This document shows, piece after piece, positions 60,612 through 64,000 of a stretch of DNA of 64,000 bases (its first letter is position 1; each line of letters opens with the position of its first letter). The stretch comes from JAKAWQ01 sp963745975 (lineage in GTDB: Bacteria > Pseudomonadota > Alphaproteobacteria > Acetobacterales > Acetobacteraceae), in NCBI GenBank assembly GCA_963745975.1, contig CAVUZJ010000005.1:372001-436000 (forward strand). The letters run 5' to 3'. The notes beneath the pieces were generated by a model. The model was not told the DNA's origin. It saw only the letters and a program-made list of their open reading frames with translations, and did not search any database. The position numbers were made by a program, and so were the translations under genes.

Positions 60612-62249
60612 ATGAACCGGTTGCGGTCTCTGGTACGGCTGGAGCGGCGGCAGTTGTTGCGCGGCGCCGGGGCCGCTGGCGCGCTCCAGCTCGCTTCACC
60701 TTTTGTGGTGCCGGCGCGGAGCCAGCCCGCGCCATCGCGCGACGGCATCTTGAAGATCGGCGTCTCCTCGGCGACGACGACGCTCGACCCGCACTTCTTC
60801 CATCTCACCGCGAACATGGAGATCGACAAGCTCATCTATAGCGCGCTCGTCACCCAGGATGCGCATATGGGGGTCATTCCCGACCTGGCGGTCAGCTGGA
60901 AAGCGCTCGACGATACCCATTGGCAATTCGAGCTGCGCGAGGGCGTGACCTTCCAGGACGGCACGCCCTTCACGCCGGACGATGTCGTCTTCACCTATCA
61001 ACGTGCACGCAATGTCCCGAACAGTCCGGGCAGCTTCCAGCAATTCCTCAAGCACGTCGCGGACGTCAAGGTGGTGGACGCGACGACGATCGTCGTCGAG
61101 ACCACGCAGCCGGACCCGATCCTGCTCAACGAGCTGATGAATGTGTGGATCGTCTCGCGCAAGATCGGCGGGAACGCAACGACGCACGACTACAATTCGT
61201 TGAAGACCGCGATCGGCACCGGGCCCTATCGGGTGGTCAAGTGGGTGCCGGGCGCGCAGGTCACGCTCGAGCGATATGACGGGTATTTCGGGACGAAGCC
61301 CGAGTGGAAGCAGGTTATCCAGACGGCGATGGTCAATGACGGGGCACGGGTCTCCGCGCTGCTGAGCGGCGGCGTCGACATGATCGGGGGCGTGCCGACT
61401 GCGGATGTGGTGCTGCTCAAGAAGCGGCCGGACATCGCCTTCTCGACGCTCGAGGCGGATCGCTGCTTCTTCATCCAGCTCGACGTGAGCCGCGACAACT
61501 CGCCGTTCGTCACGGACGCCGAGGGGCGGCCGATGACGAAAAATCCCCTCAAGGACGTGCGCGTGCGGCAGGCCCTCTCGATGGCGATCGATCGGGATGC
61601 GCTGGTGACGCGCGTGATGCAGAACCAGGCGGTGGCCGCGTCCCAGTTCATGCCCGACTGGGTTCCCGGCACCAGCGTTAAGATGAAGCCGGTGGCGTAC
61701 GATCTCCCGGGCGCCAGGAAGCTGCTGGCGGAGGCGGGCTACCCGAACGGGTTCGGCCTCACGCTGGATGCGACGAACGACCGCTACATCAACGATTCCG
61801 AAGTGGCGCAGGCGGTCGGGCAGATGTTCGCCAGGGCCGGCCTCGAGGTGAAGGTGGATGCAATGCCGCAGGCGCTCTTCTTCCCGCGCGCGGTCAAGCG
61901 CGCCTTCAGCGCCTCGCTCGAGGGCAACTCCTCGGACACCGGCGAGCCGCTGTCGCAGCTCGAGTATCTGCTCGGCACGTTCGACGCAGCCAAGGGGATG
62001 GGGCTTGGGAATTTCGGGCGCTACTCAGACCCGCATTTCGACCATCTGATCGACGTCGCCTCCGCGACGCTCGACGATGCCAAGCGGAACGCGCTTCTGG
62101 CGGCGGCCTACGAATACGCGATCGGGGAACAGTACGCGGTGCTGCCGATGTATTTCCCGATCGATAGCTGGGCGATGCGCAAAGGCCTCACCTATACCGG
62201 CTACCCGCAGGAGATGACCGTCGCCTCGCTGGTGACGACGACGAGCTAA
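60612..62249 (+). CDS. Peptide/opine-type ABC transporter substrate-binding protein (SBP_bac_5)
   Basis: A 545-residue DppA/OppA-family binding protein. The N-terminus has a twin-arginine-like stretch (LERRQLLRGAGAAGALQLAS), so export may be by Tat. LREGVTFQDGTPFTPDDVVF and FTYQRARNV are the family signature. GGAGGGACAATA precedes the ATG. No permease or ATPase genes follow: the next gene is on the opposite strand. It must use transporter parts encoded elsewhere. Dipeptides, oligopeptides, opines or glutathione are possible ligands; the neighbouring GGT family enzyme makes a gamma-glutamyl compound plausible. Confidence 0.9.
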   Translation: MNRLRSLVRLERRQLLRGAGAAGALQLASPFVVPARSQPAPSRDGILKIGVSSATTTLDPHFFHLTANMEIDKLIYSALVTQDAHMGVIPDLAVSWKALDDTHWQFELREGVTFQDGTPFTPDDVVFTYQRARNVPNSPGSFQQFLKHVADVKVVDATTIVVETTQPDPILLNELMNVWIVSRKIGGNATTHDYNSLKTAIGTGPYRVVKWVPGAQVTLERYDGYFGTKPEWKQVIQTAMVNDGARVSALLSGGVDMIGGVPTADVVLLKKRPDIAFSTLEADRCFFIQLDVSRDNSPFVTDAEGRPMTKNPLKDVRVRQALSMAIDRDALVTRVMQNQAVAASQFMPDWVPGTSVKMKPVAYDLPGARKLLAEAGYPNGFGLTLDATNDRYINDSEVAQAVGQMFARAGLEVKVDAMPQALFFPRAVKRAFSASLEGNSSDTGEPLSQLEYLLGTFDAAKGMGLGNFGRYSDPHFDHLIDVASATLDDAKRNALLAAAYEYAIGEQYAVLPMYFPIDSWAMRKGLTYTGYPQEMTVASLVTTTS

Positions 62250-62252
62250 CGC

Positions 62253-63227
62253 TCAGAAAGTGGCGGGAACGGGCTGGTAGGGCTCCTCGAGCGAAGCGAT
62301 CTCGGCCGGGCTCAGGGCGAGATCGACCGCGGCCACCGCTGTGTCGATCTGCTCGACGCGCGTCGTGCCGACGACCGGCGCGACCAGGCCATCCTTGTGC
62401 AGTAGCCACGCGAGCGCCACCTGCGCGGGCGTGACGCCGTGGGCCTCTCCGATGCTGGCGGCGCGCTCGATGATCATCCGGCCCGCATCGCTCTCGTAGC
62501 GAAGCGCCATCTTGTCCTCGCGGGCACGCTCGGTGGGCGCGTTGCTGCCCGCGGTCCGCGTGCCGGAAAGAACGCCGCGCGCGAGCGGACTGTAGGGTGA
62601 GAGGCCGACGCCTTCCTCGCGGCAGAAAGGGATCATCTCCCGCTCCTCCTCACGGTAAAGCAGATTGTAGAGGTTCTGCATGGCGATGAAGGGCGGCAGG
62701 CCATTGGCGCGCGCGAAGAGCTGCAGCCGCGCGAACTGGGTCGCGCGCATCGTCGAGGCGGCGAGATAGCGCGCCTTGCCGCTGCGGACGATCTCGGCAA
62801 GGGCGGACATGATCTCCTCGATCGGCGTGACCGGATCGAACCGGTGCACCATGTAGAGATCGACATAGTCGGTCTTCAGCCGGGCGAGGCTCGCATCGAT
62901 GCTCGCCATCAGGTGCTTGCGGCCAAGACCGGAACGGTTCGGCCGATCCGCCATGGGGGAGCCGACCTTGGTGGCGATGACGAGCTCGTCACGCCCGACG
63001 GAACCGATGAGGCCGGAGCCGATGGCCTCCTCGCTCTCGCCCTGATTGTACACATCCGCGGTATCGAAGAAATTGACGCCGAGATCGAGGGCGCGCTTGA
63101 AGAACGGGCGACTTGCGACGGCATCGAAGGCGGCCCATTTGCGCCGACCCGCCGCACCCCATGAGTTTCCACCGAGGCAGATGCGGCTGACGACGAGGCC
63201 CGACCGCCCGAGGTTCCGGTACTGCAT
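62253..63227 (-). CDS. Aldo/keto reductase
   Basis: A 324-residue (alpha/beta)8 oxidoreductase using NADPH. The catalytic tetrad is D55, Y60, K87 and H128 in FDTADVY, IATKVG and MVHRFD. RNLGRSGLVVSRICLG at the N-terminus and SPYSPLARGVLSG are typical of the YajO/Tas subgroup. The start at 63227 gives the standard MQYRNLG; the frame continues upstream to 63296 without similarity. The carbonyl substrate is unknown. It ends four bases from the convergent binding-protein gene. Confidence 0.92.
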   Translation of the reverse strand: MQYRNLGRSGLVVSRICLGGNSWGAAGRRKWAAFDAVASRPFFKRALDLGVNFFDTADVYNQGESEEAIGSGLIGSVGRDELVIATKVGSPMADRPNRSGLGRKHLMASIDASLARLKTDYVDLYMVHRFDPVTPIEEIMSALAEIVRSGKARYLAASTMRATQFARLQLFARANGLPPFIAMQNLYNLLYREEEREMIPFCREEGVGLSPYSPLARGVLSGTRTAGSNAPTERAREDKMALRYESDAGRMIIERAASIGEAHGVTPAQVALAWLLHKDGLVAPVVGTTRVEQIDTAVAAVDLALSPAEIASLEEPYQPVPATF

Positions 63228-63366
63228 GCGCGCTCCGCTGCGACTGTTCCACCGCATCATGCACGCCGGCGCGCCAGTGGCAATCGGCGACCGCACGCGG
63301 ACGAGGCTGGCGAGGGGACCGGCTAAGGTTTATAGTAGATGCGCAGGAGGATGAGGAAAACGACCG

Positions 63367-64000
63367 ATGTCAGCAACGGAGCTTGCCACGAAGCCTACAA
63401 CTGCAGAGCAGCCTGCCGTTCCGTTCGACAAGGAGCGGCTTGACCGGTTGATGGACGAGGCGGGCATCGACGTGCTGCTCGTCACCTCTAAGCACAATAT
63501 TCAATACATGCTCGGCGGATACCGGGCGCAGTTCTTCAGCTACATGGATGCGACGGGTATCAGCCGCTACCTGCCGGTGCTCGTCTATCCGAAAGGGGCT
63601 GCGGACAAGGCCGCGTATATCGGCCACCGCTCGGAAGGCCACCAGATGAAGGTGAGCCCGTTCTGGGTGCCAGATGCCAGGGCCGCAGCATCAGGCAGCG
63701 TCGATGCGATGGAGCTTGCGGCCGAGCAGGTCCGCAAGCTCGGGCTCGGCAAGGCGCGGATCGGCGTCGAGCAGCCCTTCCTGCCGATGGATGCGGCCGC
63801 TGCGCTGCGGGCAGCGCTTCCCGACGCCCGCATCGTCGAAGGGCTCTACGTCCTCGAGCGGCTGCGCGCGCTCAAGAGACCCGATGAGCTTGCCAAGCTG
63901 CGCGAAGCCTCGGAGCGCATTACCAATTCGATGCTGGCGGTCATCGGCAGCCACGGCCCGGGTTCCACCAAGAAGGAAATCGTGGCGGCGCTCAAGCGCG
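63367..64000 (+). CDS. M24-family (Xaa-Pro dipeptidase-like) protein, 3' truncated by the window
   Basis: The first 211 residues of a protein that runs beyond the window. The creatinase-type N-terminal domain is seen (DRLMDEAGIDVLLVTSKHNI, MLGGYRAQFFSYMDATGISR) and the linker ERLRALKRPDELAKLREASE that precedes the pita-bread catalytic domain. That domain, with the metal-binding residues, lies mostly outside, so activity cannot be judged. The ATG at 63367 is used. Xaa-Pro dipeptidases would fit the peptide-uptake gene nearby. Confidence 0.85.
   Translation, partial: MSATELATKPTTAEQPAVPFDKERLDRLMDEAGIDVLLVTSKHNIQYMLGGYRAQFFSYMDATGISRYLPVLVYPKGAADKAAYIGHRSEGHQMKVSPFWVPDARAAASGSVDAMELAAEQVRKLGLGKARIGVEQPFLPMDAAAALRAALPDARIVEGLYVLERLRALKRPDELAKLREASERITNSMLAVIGSHGPGSTKKEIVAALKR

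Noticed and set aside
57388..60735. Minus-strand frame of about 1115 codons spanning the GGT and MFS genes
   Set aside because: It covers two recognised genes in other frames, including one on each strand, and has no recognisable domain.

Overview
The window is a GC-rich chromosomal segment whose gene content points to an alphaproteobacterium, probably of the Acetobacteraceae/Rhodospirillales (inferred from AddA/AddB rather than RecBCD, the tsaE-murU-addB-addA-trxA order, the trpB-trpA-accD-folC order, a coxL/M/S-type hydroxylase cluster and the dispersed palindromes). Genes are densely packed with many ATGA, GTGA and TTGA stop/start overlaps. I see no rRNA, tRNA, CRISPR array or intact transposase.

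Layout. 2-3862: molybdenum hydroxylase operon (large, FAD and 2Fe-2S subunits, the last fused to a CoxG domain) plus a MarR regulator. 3882-4549: a PIN-domain toxin-antitoxin pair. 4615-9549: a minus-strand polar amino-acid ABC operon with a phytanoyl-CoA-type dioxygenase inside it, preceded by a ferredoxin-NADP-reductase-like flavoprotein. 9650-11189: an MBL hydrolase and a second PIN-type pair. 11254-19270: tsaE, a MurU-like nucleotidyltransferase, addB, addA, trxA. 19302-26000: a patchwork of small envelope genes, a parDE pair, palindromic repeats, tandem repeats and several broken genes (methyltransferase scar, duplicated exported-protein fragment, DUF302 stub, deleted cupin), with an intact SLAC1/TehA transporter, esterase and beta-carbonic anhydrase between them.

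26003-33712: PPOX-fold protein, then folC, accD, trpA, trpB and an MsrQ-like membrane protein as one coupled minus-strand unit, an exported protein, a 285-bp inverted-repeat element with a 76-bp perfect palindrome at its core, and aat. 33752-41637: amidase, uronate dehydrogenase, a TetR regulator, a marR-emrA-emrB efflux operon and two small exported proteins. 41824-48808: a DeoR-controlled polyol/sugar operon (regulator, PfkB kinase, binding protein, two permeases, ATPase, galactitol-dehydrogenase-like SDR); matching CTTTC/GAAAG half sites precede both the regulator and the transporter.

48939-49660: a small ORF coupled to a DUF1097 membrane protein. 49842-55329: a glycan island (1007-aa two-module glycosyltransferase, unknown protein with a possible ChW-like domain, GT4 enzyme). 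55323-64000: 2-hydroxyacid dehydrogenase, alpha/beta hydrolase, gamma-glutamyltransferase, MHS-type MFS transporter, a peptide-type binding protein without permeases, an aldo/keto reductase and a truncated M24-type peptidase. The right half looks like an uptake-and-catabolism region for sugars, polyols and small peptides or amides. No clearly new defence or biosynthetic system is visible. The strongest oddities are the palindrome-cored element, the restriction-methyltransferase scar, the in-frame repeat ahead of the sugar-binding protein and the uncharacterised protein between two glycosyltransferases.
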